64,000 nt of DNA from Siphonodentalium dalli (GCA_032622095.1 CP136061.1:87412983-87476982), one strand, 5' to 3'; shown: positions 1 to 11,310, counted from the stretch's first letter. Made by a program: numbers and translations. Notes: generated by a model not told the origin, from the letters alone.

Positions 1-144
1 CCATGTTCGAATGGACAACAGTTATAATATAATAAACGGTACAATTAAATTTTAATCTTAAATATGACAAATGCGGGGGTATAAAAACCGCCAAACTTGG
101 CGCTTAGACTGATTTTTAGCCACTCTCTTTTTTCTTCCTTGTAG

Positions 145-425
145 GCTATATTTCCAACTTGCTCGTGATAGCCACTGCCTCTGCTATCGCCTTACATGTA
201 GGGGGAATAACTCTGCCGGACAGCGTTTGGAATGGAGCGGAGGAATACAGCGCACACGCCGTATATTCTGTGATGACGAAGAACGTGCTGGCATGTTATA
301 ACCTGTGTACATACACCAATGGATGTACCAACATCAGGTTCAATACGGCAACACGCATGTGTCGCTTGTTAAATCCAATCCCGGGATCGAACCCACCAAA
401 CATAATCCAGCCAAGCACCAGATCG
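145..425 (+). CDS. Gene A exon: PAN/apple domain of a secreted lectin-like protein (gene continues upstream of window)
   Basis: The exon begins after a pyrimidine tract and TAG at 142-144 and ends at a GTGAGT donor (426-431). Two bases complete a codon from an earlier exon, then 93 codons are open and the exon ends in phase 0. A hydrophobic stretch (LLVIATASAIAL) lies near its start and is probably the core of a signal peptide whose ATG is in an exon left of the window. The cysteine pattern ACYNLC, NGC, then MCRLLN with an intervening NIRFN is typical of PAN/apple modules, which bind proteins or glycans outside the cell. No start codon is visible here: 159 is TTG inside the frame. The phase-0 donor joins the phase-0 linker exon at 10560. 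Strength: domain call good, full gene structure inferred. Confidence 0.78.
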
Positions 426-972
426 GTGAGTATACATCTTCCATTTAGATGATGGCATATATTTATTATTTTGAATATCCCTAGATCATGCCACGAATCT
501 CTACATCCGTATATACAGATCACATCCCATCAGTACAAAACCTGGACACTGTTGAAATTCTGTCTGGGAAGCACATATAACATAGGAAAATCAATGTAAT
601 AAATTTCTCAGTAATACTAGTAATGTATTTCAAAGTTGGCGAAGGTTCCATGGCCGCACGAGATAACATGATTTAGACATAACAAAAATAGCTTTGTTTC
701 CGGTAACCCCCCCCCCGCTCGCCAGACGGCCCCACGTAAACTTTTTATTTGCAAAATAATTTTTTTTCCATAGTTACCAATTTACAGTCTGAAAATTACC
801 AATCTCATTCTCCCAACTTCACTTTATTCTTCCAGTTTCTATTAGTTTAAGTTGGTGGTTTCAATTCAATGAGTCATTAGCCCAATTAACTTGCAAAATC
901 GCACTCACAAAACACACCAAACCAGGGATAGTGGGCTAATAAACATCCAATAACATGATTCCTCGAAAATAG
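426..972. other. Intron of gene A, no identified element
   Basis: Intronic AT-rich DNA. A short C run lies near 708-716. I see no coding exon or clear repeat here. Confidence 0.5.
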
Positions 973-1503
973 TGTAGTAGACCTGATTTCCGGGTTGTAG
1001 ATTTTCAAGAAGACAGATCAGAATCGGGGAATTAGTCATCTTAATTTGTACATGAATCAACAGATTTGGCAGCATCAATAATATATATAAAGACCCCGCC
1101 GGACCGAATAGCATGCAGCCCGACGGGTAAACGTGTCCGACAGCAAGAACAAAATACGAATTCCTTTTTTCTATCTAAAATTACCGTAGCTTTTTATACA
1201 TGTGTGTTTGTGCGTTTCCAAGTTACAAACAATGCTACAGGCATGATCGAACTCGATTTTGCGGGAATAGCGAAAGTATATACACAGTAAAATTGAATAG
1301 GACTGTAATTAATGCCTCAATATTAAACCATGCGGATATATTTGACAATGGTGTTTGTTATTAATGATCTGCCCATTGTACACGGTGTTATACTTGGATA
1401 TGTATTGGGAAAGTATAGTTTATAGCGGATACATTTGTTCAATGAAATAATTTACCCACTGAAAATACGACATGCAAATAGTGATAAATATCACAATATC
1501 ATA
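973..1503. repeat. Direct repeat copy 1 (about 531 bp), partner at 3207-3739
   Basis: Nearly identical to 3207-3739 over its whole length, including the phrases GATTTCCGGGTTGTAG and GACCCCGCCGGACCGAATAG. The pair is separated by 1.7 kb and differs by scattered single bases and a 2-bp difference in an AT run. No terminal inverted repeats were seen, so this is either a segmental duplication or two fragments of one unrecognised mobile element. Confidence 0.85.
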
Positions 1504-3206
1504 CTACCTCTTTGCTGGGGTGAGATGACTCCTGTCATCTCTGAATAAAATTGATTTTAAGCAATTGCAATAAGGAATAGTTTTCCGAATCAATAGAAAA
1601 TTTACTGTTTTAAATTTCCAATTCGAAATTATTTTACCCAGCAAAACTGTAATGAAATATAGACTACCAACACATTATATTAATTTGAAAGTGAGCGTCC
1701 AGAGATTGGAAATTGGATATAACTTGCATTTGTAATTGAATGTCACAACATAGTTTATTCGTTGTATGTTTGAAAATGTTTCACAGCCCATATGGAAGGC
1801 AAAGAATATGATGAATATGGCGATACTCCGAAGAATGCTAGGCCCCAAAAAGACAGAAAGGAAGGAATAGGATTCCCATAACAGCACCAATTGTATAGTG
1901 ATCAAGCTCTACTGATACTATATAGGGATGCAATATAGAGGATAGTGAAGTAAAGGCCAGCATTAATCGTATTTCGGCTATCAAAAGAACCAATTGCAGT
2001 TTTTTGTTACAGTAATTGTGATTATTTACTAGCATTATTGGTCGTAGTATAATTTGAATTGCGCAATATTGTAGTTGAATATTGTGAAGCACCGTTTGTA
2101 GGAAATACGTAGTTGTGTAGCATCGTTGAAATTATGGTGTACAGTAAACTGTAGAAATGTCAAAAAGGTACTACCATGAAGTTTATATGGAAAATTGAAT
2201 ATTTTAAACATCGCAGCATGCAATACCACTTTGCATTTAGATGAAACATTGCGTTTCCTTCCGAGTGATTTCAACCAGAACGATAATACTCCACGAGGCC
2301 CAAACAATACGGTCCTCGTCGTAAAATAAACAATGATAACGCTTTAAGTTTGTTGTTTAATTTGTATGATTTCCAATCGCTTCCGGATCCATGAGTAATC
2401 TGTTAAAATGTTACTGTTTACACATGTGAAGGCTCGGTTGGGCGATTGGTAACCATACAAAAAAAACGAAAACAAACTAAACCAATTGAAATGATCAGTG
2501 AATAACAAAACAATTTGTGTCCGTTGGAACTGATGACATCACTACAAACTGTGGTCTCATGATTGGAAGTCCGTTCATTGATAGTTGACTGCATGAGGGT
2601 TGCGTCCATGATTGGTGTGAATTATTTTTTACGGATATTGTACATGAACACAAGTCGGAATGTTATATATGTGAGATCCATGCAGAGTATCCTATTTTCC
2701 ATCACTGCTTCCTGCGTCCATTCCAACTCTGAACATCAATTCCTCCACAAACAGGCGGGTTTTTGTGTCCTCCATACAGAATATTCCGGCGACAGCTCCC
2801 GCGAATTGCAGCTTTCTTCTTCGACATGACCCACGAATTGACGAATTATGAAGTAGACGCTGTGGGGATTCGTTCGGAGAAGGCTGCATGGCGGTCACCA
2901 ACATGCCGACTTTTTGTTTTCTCTGTACAGAGGTCCCGACTTCTGCTAACCAGCACCGTCCAGTGTTGTCCTCCGACCTGACCCATGCACGGAGCGTATA
3001 GTTGCGCTGATTTGATGGGGATTCAGTCGAGAAGGCTGAACTTGCACTGGGTTGAAGCAAATCGATGATCGGCGATGAAAACTGTATATATACAGTCTGC
3101 ATAAACATCGTGCGTTGTACTCACGTCATTTTTGAGATATTCCCGTTCCAGGATCGTGGTATCCGTTCAGATCTAAACTGGATACTGCCAACGAATTCTC
3201 CAACAC
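1504..3206. other. Intronic stretch with unassigned open frames
   Basis: No recognised gene. A minus-strand open frame of 138 codons at 2692-3108 contains two loosely similar serine/proline-rich segments. It lacks a recognisable domain, and the plus strand is also open across part of the same DNA. A GTGAGT on the minus strand at 3118-3123 could be a donor. I see nothing firm enough to call an exon. Confidence 0.35.
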
Positions 3207-3739
3207 TGTAGTAGAGCTGATTTCCGGGTTGTAGATTTTCAAGAAGACAGATCAGAATCGGGGAATTAGTCATCTTAGTTTGTACATGAATCAACAGATT
3301 TAGCAGCATCAATAATATATATATAAAGACCCCGCCGGACCGAATAGCATGCAGCCCGACGGGTAAACGTGTCCGACAGCAAGAACAAAATACGAATTAC
3401 TTTCTTCTATCTAAAATTACCGTAGCTTTTTATACATGTGTGTTTGTGCGTTTCCAAGTTACAAACAATGCTACAGGCATGATCGAACTCGATTTTGCGG
3501 GATTAGCGAAAGTATATACACAGTAAAATTGAATAGGACTGTAATTAATGCCTCAATATTAAACCATGCGGATATATTTGACAATGGTGTTTGTTATTAA
3601 TGATCTGCCCAGTGTACACGGGGTTATACTTGGATATGTATTGGGAAAGTATAGTTTATAGCGGATACATTTGTTCAATGAAATAATTTACCCACCGAAA
3701 ATACGACATGCAAATAGTGATAAATATCACAATATCATA
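3207..3739. repeat. Direct repeat copy 2, partner at 973-1503
   Basis: Second copy of the 531-bp repeat, ending with the same AATATCATA phrase as copy 1 before the flanks diverge. It has a slightly longer AT run than copy 1. Confidence 0.85.
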
Positions 3740-3828
3740 ATAGGCAACTTTAACCCAGAGTCTTTTAGACTGATGGGTATGGAATATGTTTATTAACTCA
3801 ATTTGAAATGTTTGGGGGTGTTGATTAA

Positions 3829-4210
3829 CCCTTTACCCAACAGAACGGCCCTGTGCCAATGCATTCTCTTATATATGCGAGTCGACCATAGGTCGCCTCG
3901 CATATATAAGAGAATGCATTGGCTTAACACATTAAAAATTATAAAATTGTTAAAGAATGTAAGAAAAAATGGTAAAAAAAGATTTTTTTTAGGCCAATGC
4001 ATTCTCTTATATATGCGAGGCGACCTATGGTCGACTCGCATATATAAGAGAATGCATTGGTACAGGGCATAACTGTAACTATCACAATGTGGTCAAGGAG
4101 CCGGTTCCAATGATATCCATATTTGTATGGTTCTATTGAGACAGACCGAAGATATTTTAGGCTGTTGAAGCTTTATTTGGCCGGTTTTGGCCGGTTTGTT
4201 GGGTAAAGGG
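3829..4210. mobile_element. TTAA-flanked foldback MITE with two mirror-image 67-bp hairpins
   Basis: Flanked by TTAA at 3825-3828 and 4211-4214. Terminal inverted repeats begin CCCTTTACCCAACA on both sides and run into CGGCC. Inside are two 67-bp hairpins, 3856-3922 and 3994-4060, each with 26-bp arms starting CCAATGCATTCTC. The second hairpin is the exact reverse complement of the first, so the whole element is one palindrome made of smaller palindromes. The TTAA duplication and CCC start suggest piggyBac-type mobilisation. There is no transposase, so it is non-autonomous. A diverged relative lies at 36977-37260. Confidence 0.85.
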
Positions 4211-4214
4211 TTAA

Positions 4215-4838
4215 TAGAAATTAAATGGCTTTGGACATATTGACAATTGATTGTATCATACAAATTCTGTTGTTGAATTTTCTGATAGTTAGGCACTGAA
4301 GCTTGTAACACCAGTATGAAAATTGGATGAAACATGATGATTTGTGGGAAGGTGTAGGGAGGTGGGAATTGGTTTAGCAGGTAAATATTGTTCACATACA
4401 GGGAACTCATGCTTTAACGCAACATGTTGTTATGGAATACATGTAACTACTTAATTCTACATGCGTACTAAATTATATCAAGAATCAATCATATATAATA
4501 GTCCTGACTATAATTTGTAAATAATAATTTCAACTAACTAGAATAAAGTCTATATCAGTTTTATAGAGGTATCGACCTAGTATTTTTGTGTGCAATGCAG
4601 GGTAGGTAGTGGTGTGGTGAAAGCTTCCCTAAGACAAAAGATTCAAGACAGCCACTCCTATATGCGAGATTTGTACTAACCAGTCTGACTCCTGTTATTG
4701 CCAGGCCATATGATAAATAAAAACTTAAATAAAAGAATATAAAATAATGTGCCTTGCAAGTTCATTATAAAATTATATCTAGATAGACTATATATACATT
4801 ATTACATAATATATATGTAATTATGTATCTACAATACA
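4215..4838. other. Intron of gene A, AT-rich
   Basis: AT-rich intron sequence with no gene, tandem array or element end that I can identify. Confidence 0.5.
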
Positions 4839-4842
4839 TTAA

Positions 4843-6025
4843 AACCCCTGTCACACTCAGGCCGGCGCTCTCACTGCGCTGCAAAAGTACCAACATATGA
4901 GTAACACGCAGGAGGAGCGCCGAAAACTGTCGAAAAATGTCAAACTTTAAAAACAAAGTATGCTCCTATTGCGTTCCTACTTTGTCAAATCTCACGCTCT
5001 TAGTGCGTTCAAGTCGCTGTCATTGTGATGCTAGTACGTTCTCAATAAGTTCGCAAAACGTTCTCTGCGCGGGCGCGGAGAGTATAGATAGCGCCTCCTG
5101 CGTTCTCCAGTCATAGTCAGTTTTTATGTTGTGGGGAAATAACCCAACACTCCGCAATAGATTAGCTGTCCGATTAAACTACTGTCACACTCCGCTGCGA
5201 TCAGGCCGGCGCTTGTATTGCGCTGAAAAATAATCAAAGCGCCAAGCAAAGCGCAGTAAGGTATCCAAGAACGCATTGGTGACGCAGTGGACACTGGCTA
5301 GGACGGGGGAGGGTCTCCGTGATCGCCCCAGAGCGCCAGAGCGCCGCGCTTGTTTTGTGCATGCACAAAACAAGCGCAGAGGTTCGGCGTTCTGACCAGG
5401 CGTAGTGCCGTCGCCATGACAGCGCAAAGCGTACTAACAACGCAATGACAACGACATGAACGCATTAAGAGCGTTTACGGGGCGTGGAGGAAACGCAGTG
5501 AGAGCGCGTGGGAGCGTGAGACTTGACGTGACAAAGCAGGAACGCAATGGGTCGTACAAAGAGCGCGATGAAAACGTGATAATCGGGATAGGAGCATAGC
5601 TTGTCACGCGCGCCGCATGTATAACTGGTGGGGGAGTTTCTCGTTTCGCGTGCGTAGTGAGAATTTGCTTTAGCTTACTGTAGTCGCAAAAGACAATATT
5701 AAGTCCTTGCTGCGACCACGAGAAGCTAATATGCGCTCTTGCTACGTCCACATAACGCTCACGTCGCTCGCTTGGCGCTTTGCTTTGCGCTGTCACGGCG
5801 ACAGTAATACGTCCTGGTCAGAACGCCGAGCCTCTGCGCTTGTTTTGTGTATGCATAAAACAAGCGCGGCGCTCTGGCACCTATGGGCGACCATGGAGAT
5901 CCTCGCCCGTTGTAGCCAGTGTCCACTGCGTCACCAATCGGTTCTTGGAGACCTTAGTGCGTTTAGGTGGGGGCTTTGATACTTTTTCAGAGCAATGAGA
6001 GCGCCGGCCTGAGTGTGACAGGGGC
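4843..6025. mobile_element. 1.18-kb TTAA-flanked non-autonomous DNA transposon
   Basis: TTAA occurs at 4839-4842 and 6026-6029. The ends are inverted repeats reading CCCCTGTCACACTCAGGC inward from each side and extending into CGGCGCTCTCA. The interior holds long inverted segments: 5240-5430 is mirrored at about 5760-5960. Each arm carries a 32-nt palindrome centred on TGCATGCA or TGTATGCATA, at about 5347-5378 and 5837-5868. GC content is far above the flanking intron. Open frames inside are mirror images of each other and are not genes. TTAA specificity fits piggyBac or Kolobok groups, and which one cannot be decided without a transposase. Confidence 0.82.
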
Positions 6026-6029
6026 TTAA

Positions 6030-6320
6030 GGAAGGGCTGTTATTACCTTGTGAGTTATGGGAATTTAAAAAAAAAAGAATAAAAAAAGGAGAAGTTTACC
6101 CCCTCCCAGTCTGAGTAAACTCATACCTAAATATTCATTACAACATTGAATATTAGGTCTGACGGATAACATCGCTATCTCATTTCCAAGTCCTCGGGAT
6201 TCCGTAATCTGATTGATTGCGTAAATTAATTTCCGTCCAATGAAACCGCATGGGTTAATAAACAAGTGTTAGTGGGCGGAGACTCCCATAATGTCACCTC
6301 TAAATATAGTAACAGAGTCT
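6030..6320. other. Intron segment between two elements
   Basis: No gene or repeat identified apart from an A-rich tract at 6066-6085. Confidence 0.45.
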
Positions 6321-7203
6321 TGTTCTAAAATATAAGTATGGTTGTAAAATAAGTATGGTTTTTTATGTTTTTTTCGTCTGCGCATGTTCACTCCTCCCAT
6401 AAAACGTAGGTTGCGCCTCGGTGGGAAACAGTATCACCAAAGAGTGGGTGTTCAGCACCGATCTTCAAGCAAGTGAAAATTGAATGATTTAATCGATATA
6501 TAGTCACACGAAAGGAACATACAATTTTGGCGAGCAAAATGAATCTTATTATCACATCACACACAATAATTTGGGAATTGCGCGTTATGTATACATATTA
6601 AGTTTGGTGTTTGTACATCTATGTTTAATTATGTGCTTCTTCCCTTCCAGATGAAATTCACAACCCTGGGGACATCACATATAGGCCTACAGAGACGCTA
6701 AAACACAATTAGACTCGACAAATTGAAAAGTATATGGAAAATGAACAAATTTCAGGAATGTAATTTGAGTTGTGTTTTATTCGTCTTCATTGTGTATTAT
6801 TCGAAGTTCAAAATAGATTATTCCAAACATAAATTGCATCTGATTTCTGTGTTAATCCAATTTACTACATTTATTATATAATGCCACACAAACAACACAC
6901 GGAACGGCTTACAAATCTGAATGTCGTGACTTTGTCGTTGGTTTTTTTAAATTTGTAAGTAAAATAAGTATTGATTTTTCTGACAAATAAGTATGGTTGT
7001 CAAATAGCTCGGTATATATGGCTGGAAAGCGGAATATCGCCGGGGGATAACGGGTGTTATCTTTTAAGATTATCATAATAAAGAACATCTGGAAGCAGAC
7101 ATGCATACCGATTGTACAATTGTTTTAAGGCTTCTAACTTTAACAAGACATGGTTTCGTTTGCAAAATAAGTATTGATTTTTCCGACAAATAAGTATGGT
7201 TGT

Positions 7204-7480
7204 CGACTGTACACTAAATCCGACCATTTGTGTGACCATCTCAGTTTATAATCAACAGAGTTTATGCAACAACTGGATGAATTTGAGACATGTATTAGTG
7301 CAAAATACACTCGTGTGCTCTATGAACGAATAAAATAACATGGTATTTATAATGAAAATTTATTTATGACTCCAGCCGTTTATTAATTTCCATTATAATT
7401 ACCATGTTGTTTGCATCAGTCGTAGAGCACACAAGTCACAAGTGTACTTTGCGCTAATTAATGGCTTAAATTCATTCATC
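7204..7480. mobile_element. Degenerate copy of the palindromic MITE seen at 25493-25938
   Basis: Begins CTGTACACTAAATCCG and shares the phrases GTGCAAAATACACTCG and GTGTGCTCTATGAAC with the intact copy. A mirrored second half runs from ATTACCATGTTGTTTGCAT to about 7480, where similarity fades. The right terminus is lost. Confidence 0.7.
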
Positions 7481-7496
7481 TCATATATATTTTTTG

Positions 7497-7880
7497 AAGA
7501 CCTCTGTGTGTCTGTCTGTCTGTCTGTCATTTATACAAATCTACCATTCTCAACCGATCGGGACGAAACTTGGTACGTGTGTGTAGTTTGACCAGGCGGT
7601 CGTCGTTGTCGTATTGGTGACCCCGTAAATTAAAAATTGAGAGTGTGTATGGTTGCGAGAGCAATCGCCCCCGTCTCCTGAGAAGGAATGTGGAGTGCAT
7701 GTTGAAATTTCTAAGTAATAGTAATACTATTATACTAGACGTCAAGACGTCAACATGAAGAGATATATAAAAAGTTAAATCCAAGATGGCTGCAGGTGGC
7801 CATGTTTTCCCAATGAAATTCAAAAACATTTGATAGCTCCCATCTACTGGTCACCCCGAACATGAATATAACGAAGTCTG
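7497..7880. repeat. TCTG-repeat family element (Helitron-like 5' segment)
   Basis: A TGTCTGTCTGTCTGTC run is followed by a GGGACGAAACTTGG phrase. The same layout recurs near 52080 and through 60.4-63.5 kb. Two nearby AATCCAAGATGGCT motifs (about 7780 and 7950) are repeat-borne. Assignment to Helitrons is inference from the layout. Confidence 0.45.
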
Positions 7881-8017
7881 ATGACGATTGATTGAGGGAT
7901 GTGCTCTGTACTGTAGAGTGAGCCAAAGGATTTAGTCATGCAAAGAGCAAAATCCAAGATGGCTATCGGTGGCCATATTACGAATCAGGATTGAGTTATA
8001 TACATCAATTAAATACA

Positions 8018-8370
8018 TGTATCTTGGTCATATTATAATGGAAGATCTCACTGATGATATCGCACGTCAATTCAGATCTGTATGCGCAAGGGCATGCAAA
8101 CATGCTGGTTAGGAGGTTTCCGAGATGCTCTGTTCATGTAAAAACATTTCTGTTTGAACGATATGTCGCTCCAATGTACTGTTCACATCTGTGGACTACG
8201 TGGTCCAACATGAGGAAACTCGCATTGTTTGCTATAACAATTCATTCAGACTCTTGATGGGATATGAACGTTCATGCAGCGCAAGTGAGATGTTTGTCTC
8301 GAGGTGGGTGCCAAACTTGCTGATGTTACGAAGAAAAAGTATTTACAGCTTCCGCGAGAGAAACCAAACA
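8018..8370 (+). pseudogene. Dead LINE reverse transcriptase C-terminal fragment
   Basis: Translation starting about 8018 gives KYMYLGHIIMEDLTDDIAR, the YLGHxI..DLTDD signature found after the catalytic core in L2/RTE/CR1-like LINE reverse transcriptases. A stop and frameshift follow near 8108. The next frame gives RFPRCSVHVKTFLFERYVAP and then MYCSHLW, matching the thumb region. Another shift near 8215 leads to CYNNSFRLLMGYERSCSASE. At least two frameshifts and a stop make it non-functional. No poly(A) or TCAAT tail was seen close by. The clade assignment is uncertain. Confidence 0.72.
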
Positions 8371-9186
8371 AGCCCAAAATCAAATTCTCTGATTTCTGCC
8401 ATTTGCAATTCAGATATTAAATATAATTCAGAACTATTTACTATGTGGAACCACATTCTATATTAATTTAAGATATTCTATCTAATCCATATTATGGCAT
8501 ATATATGGGCACATTTGTCCGAAATAAATAACATATAAATATAACATAAAATTAAAAAGAAAGGAAACTAGGACTAGGAGTAGGACTTTCCTTATAAATA
8601 TTATTAATATATTCAAAATCAGACTAGTAAATAGCAGTACTAGTATATTACTATTAGTTATATAATATTAACTTATAATTTAGTTCTAATACATTGGAAT
8701 CAAAATTGATTTGACAAAATTACTTTCGAATTTGTCAATTTAGTGACTTGAAGTTGAATTCGAAATTTATTTATATCTCATACTCATACGAGTCATAGTC
8801 ATAATTAATAAATATGAGCTCTCAAACTCGTTTAGTGATGACTAGAGCGCCTATAAGTTAATATAATTGATTCCTGCACTGAAACAATCCTACAGACTAA
8901 ACCGTAGTAAACGTCATTGTTTGCCTAGAAGTTGAAAGCGATTTTCAAGTTTGGGATGCATGTAATTGTCGTCTGTAGCTCACAAAATCCGAGAAGTCTG
9001 ATTGTTATCGCTCAGTTCAACTCGATAAAAGAGACAAAATGATTGACAGTCGGTTTATACAGGCCTCACAGTGAAGGTCACAACGCGCGCATGCGCAATA
9101 CTCGCGCATTAGATATTTTGTGTCCTATGCGCATGCCTAAGCCAAAAACCATACTTATTTTACAACCATACTTATATTTTAGAACA

Positions 9187-10177
9187 TCTGTATTTCTCCG
9201 ATCGAAAGCGATGCTTGCAAATACAACAGAGACAGAAAAAATGGCTTCGATACGATTCGGATTAATTTGAAGGATGTGCTAGACCTGATAGATAGGCCTG
9301 CGCATGGTACCAACTTGGCCTCCCATAAATATAAATAGAACTCACTCATGTCCGTGTATTTGATTTACTTTATTGTAACATGGTTTGCAAATCAAATTAT
9401 TTGTCGTAAAAAAGTCATCTGAAAGTTAAACACCGAGGAAATGACTTAATTTTATGCTTTTAAATAGTTCTAAAGCATCATATTTGATGACGACCTTATT
9501 TTTTGCTCTCGGATGCAGCTTTCCGGTTGATGCAGCGAGTTCATCTCCCGAAAAAGAATAGTCGCACACACGACAAATATTATCTTCTGTAAGTTTATGT
9601 CGCGACACGGGCCATTGTAATTGCGAAGCACAACAAATAACACGTGGGGACACCTGTCAATCATCGATGTATTTTTAAAAATCCGTGACGTCATTTTGGG
9701 GAAGCTCTTCGCTGAATAGAAATGGTTTTGGCGACATTAGCTCCAGACTCTAGATTTCAAATATAGAGTCGACGTTCACCCAGACTGACCCCCTCCCTAT
9801 CCTAATTTTTCGCCCTCCGTTACCGGAAACGAAGGTACTTTTTAATTTGGCCTTAGGTTAATTTTGTGAACCGATTTCGCTTTGCATTGCTTTCAATCAT
9901 AACGTTTTCTCAGGGAAGTCATTCATAACTTCTAACATGCGACTAATTAATAATACTTGCTTTATGATTGCAGAGAATGGTGAATACTATCAACAAACGA
10001 AATCAGATGGCGATATAATACATCACTTGAATGTTACTACTAGTAATTTAGTGCCAAATGTCAACTATCCACTACACTGCATGGTCTGAGAACAAACTTA
10101 GCACCGGTGCTACACGTATATAGGCCTATATATTATCATTAAAGAGGGTGTACAAATAATATATTGTCTTGTTACAG
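9187..10177. other. Intron of gene A, no identified element
   Basis: AT-rich single-copy-looking sequence. No exon or repeat signature noticed. Confidence 0.45.
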
Positions 10178-10559
10178 CGGTCATGCAAATATGTACATAT
10201 AATTGTATTAATTACAACACCACAGGTTAGCCCTTAATATGTACATAAAATTGTATTTGTTATATCACCAAAGATTAGCCCTTAATGTGCACATAGAATT
10301 GTATTAATTATATCATCAGATTAGCCCTTAATATGTACATATAGTTGTATTAATTATATCATCAGATTAGCCCTTAATATGTACATATAATTGTATTAAT
10401 TATATCACCACAGGTTAGCCCTTAATGTTTACATATAATTGTATTAATTATATCACCACAGGTTAGCCCTTAATGTTTACATATAATTGTTTTAATTATA
10501 TCATCACAGGGGTTAGCCCTTAATGTGTACATATAATTGTTTTAATTATATCACCACAG
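10178..10559. repeat. Minisatellite of 46-50 bp that has amplified a splice acceptor
   Basis: Eight boundaries of the form (CAC)CACAG or ATCAG followed by GTTAGCCCTT or ATTAGCCCTT fall at 10226, 10273, 10320, 10366, 10414, 10462, 10512 and 10560, spaced 46-50 bp. The last is the acceptor of the linker exon. Each unit therefore contains an acceptor-like AG, the first ten exon bases and a stretch of intron (TACATATAATTGTATTAATT). In the seven upstream units the exon frame reads V/I-S-P-stop (TAA). Only the final unit continues as TGT GCT TGC. Confidence 0.9.
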
Positions 10560-10638
10560 GTTAGCCCTTGTGCTTGCATCCCATGTCCGACGAAAATATG
10601 CATTCCGACCATCCAACCGCCAGGATATAAATGTGGAG
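10560..10638 (+). CDS. Gene A exon: 26-codon cysteine-rich linker
   Basis: Starts after CACCACAG and ends before GTGAGT. It is phase 0 at the start, matching the PAN exon, and phase 1 at the end, matching the FTP exon. The translation reads VSPCACIPCPTKIC, then IPTIQPPGYKCG. It has five cysteines, four of them within eleven residues, and is proline-rich, as expected for a disulphide-stabilised spacer between extracellular modules. The first ten bases are shared with the adjoining minisatellite. The other frame has no cysteine pattern. Exon status rests on splice sites and phase agreement, not on a known domain. Confidence 0.68.
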
Positions 10639-11310
10639 GTGAGTATAGATATGTCCAACCTATTCACCGCCATGGCAGACATGTATATGCGGAGATGGGT
10701 ATAGATATGTCCAGATTTGATGCGCCAAACATTCATTACGCATTTGTAACCGGGTTACAGGAGTTACAAGTCAGACGTATTTTTGTCACAGTATTTGTTT
10801 ACCATGCAGAGAATAACTCCAACTTGGAAAATATAATTCCAATATACTTCAAAAACAGGGTTGCAAAGTCACTTTTTTACATACATGGTGGAAATATTTA
10901 AATTTGACTAGTTATAGTTATTCTCTATTAAGCAAATGTAACTTCGTGACAAAAACAAGTCGGATTTTTAAACGACTTCCAATTTCCAAATGTAACTTTG
11001 TAACCTTATTTTGAAGAATATTAGAAACATTTTCATTTTTCTAGTTGCGAGTTATTACTCTGGCAAGCAAGTGTAACTCTGTGATAAAAGCAGCAAGTGT
11101 AACTCTGTGATAAAAACAGCAAGTGTAACTCTGATAAAAACACGTCAGATTTTTAAACGACTTAAATTGTAACCCTCCAAATGTAAAAAAAAAAAATTTA
11201 AATACGAATTTGTGCACACGAGTTACTGGAGTAACCCAAACAATGTCACTCGAGCGATTTCGCAGTTAGAACTCATTTTGATATTAATGTATATTGGAGA
11301 GTAAGCCTGA
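10639..11310. other. Intron with short tandem duplications
   Basis: The donor region GGAGGTGAGTATAGATATG (10635-10653) has a degenerate second copy near 10690 in which the donor GT is lost. Three short copies of GCAAGTGTAACTCTG lie at 11068-11127. No further exon was seen. Confidence 0.5.

Larger units (their letters stand above)
6321..9186. mobile_element. 2.87-kb inverted-repeat element, composite
   Basis: Left end 6321-6359 and right end 9148-9186 are near-perfect inverted repeats of about 39 bp starting TGTTCTAAAATATAAGTATG. The direct repeat AATAAGTATGGTTGT recurs inside at 6335, 6990 and 7190. The flanks share only TCT, so a 3-bp duplication is possible but weak. The interior is a mosaic of an older palindromic MITE (7204-7480), a TCTG-repeat family (7497-7880) and a dead LINE fragment (8018-8370). 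No transposase is visible. It could instead be two convergent copies of a short repeat bracketing unrelated DNA. Confidence 0.6.

Noticed and set aside
3793-4072. Opposing 82-89 codon frames with a shared QCILLYMR peptide
   Set aside because: Mirror translations of the hairpins in the TTAA foldback element.
5185-5998. Arginine-rich frames on both strands at 5.2-6.0 kb
   Set aside because: They lie in GC-rich inverted arms of a non-autonomous transposon and mirror each other.
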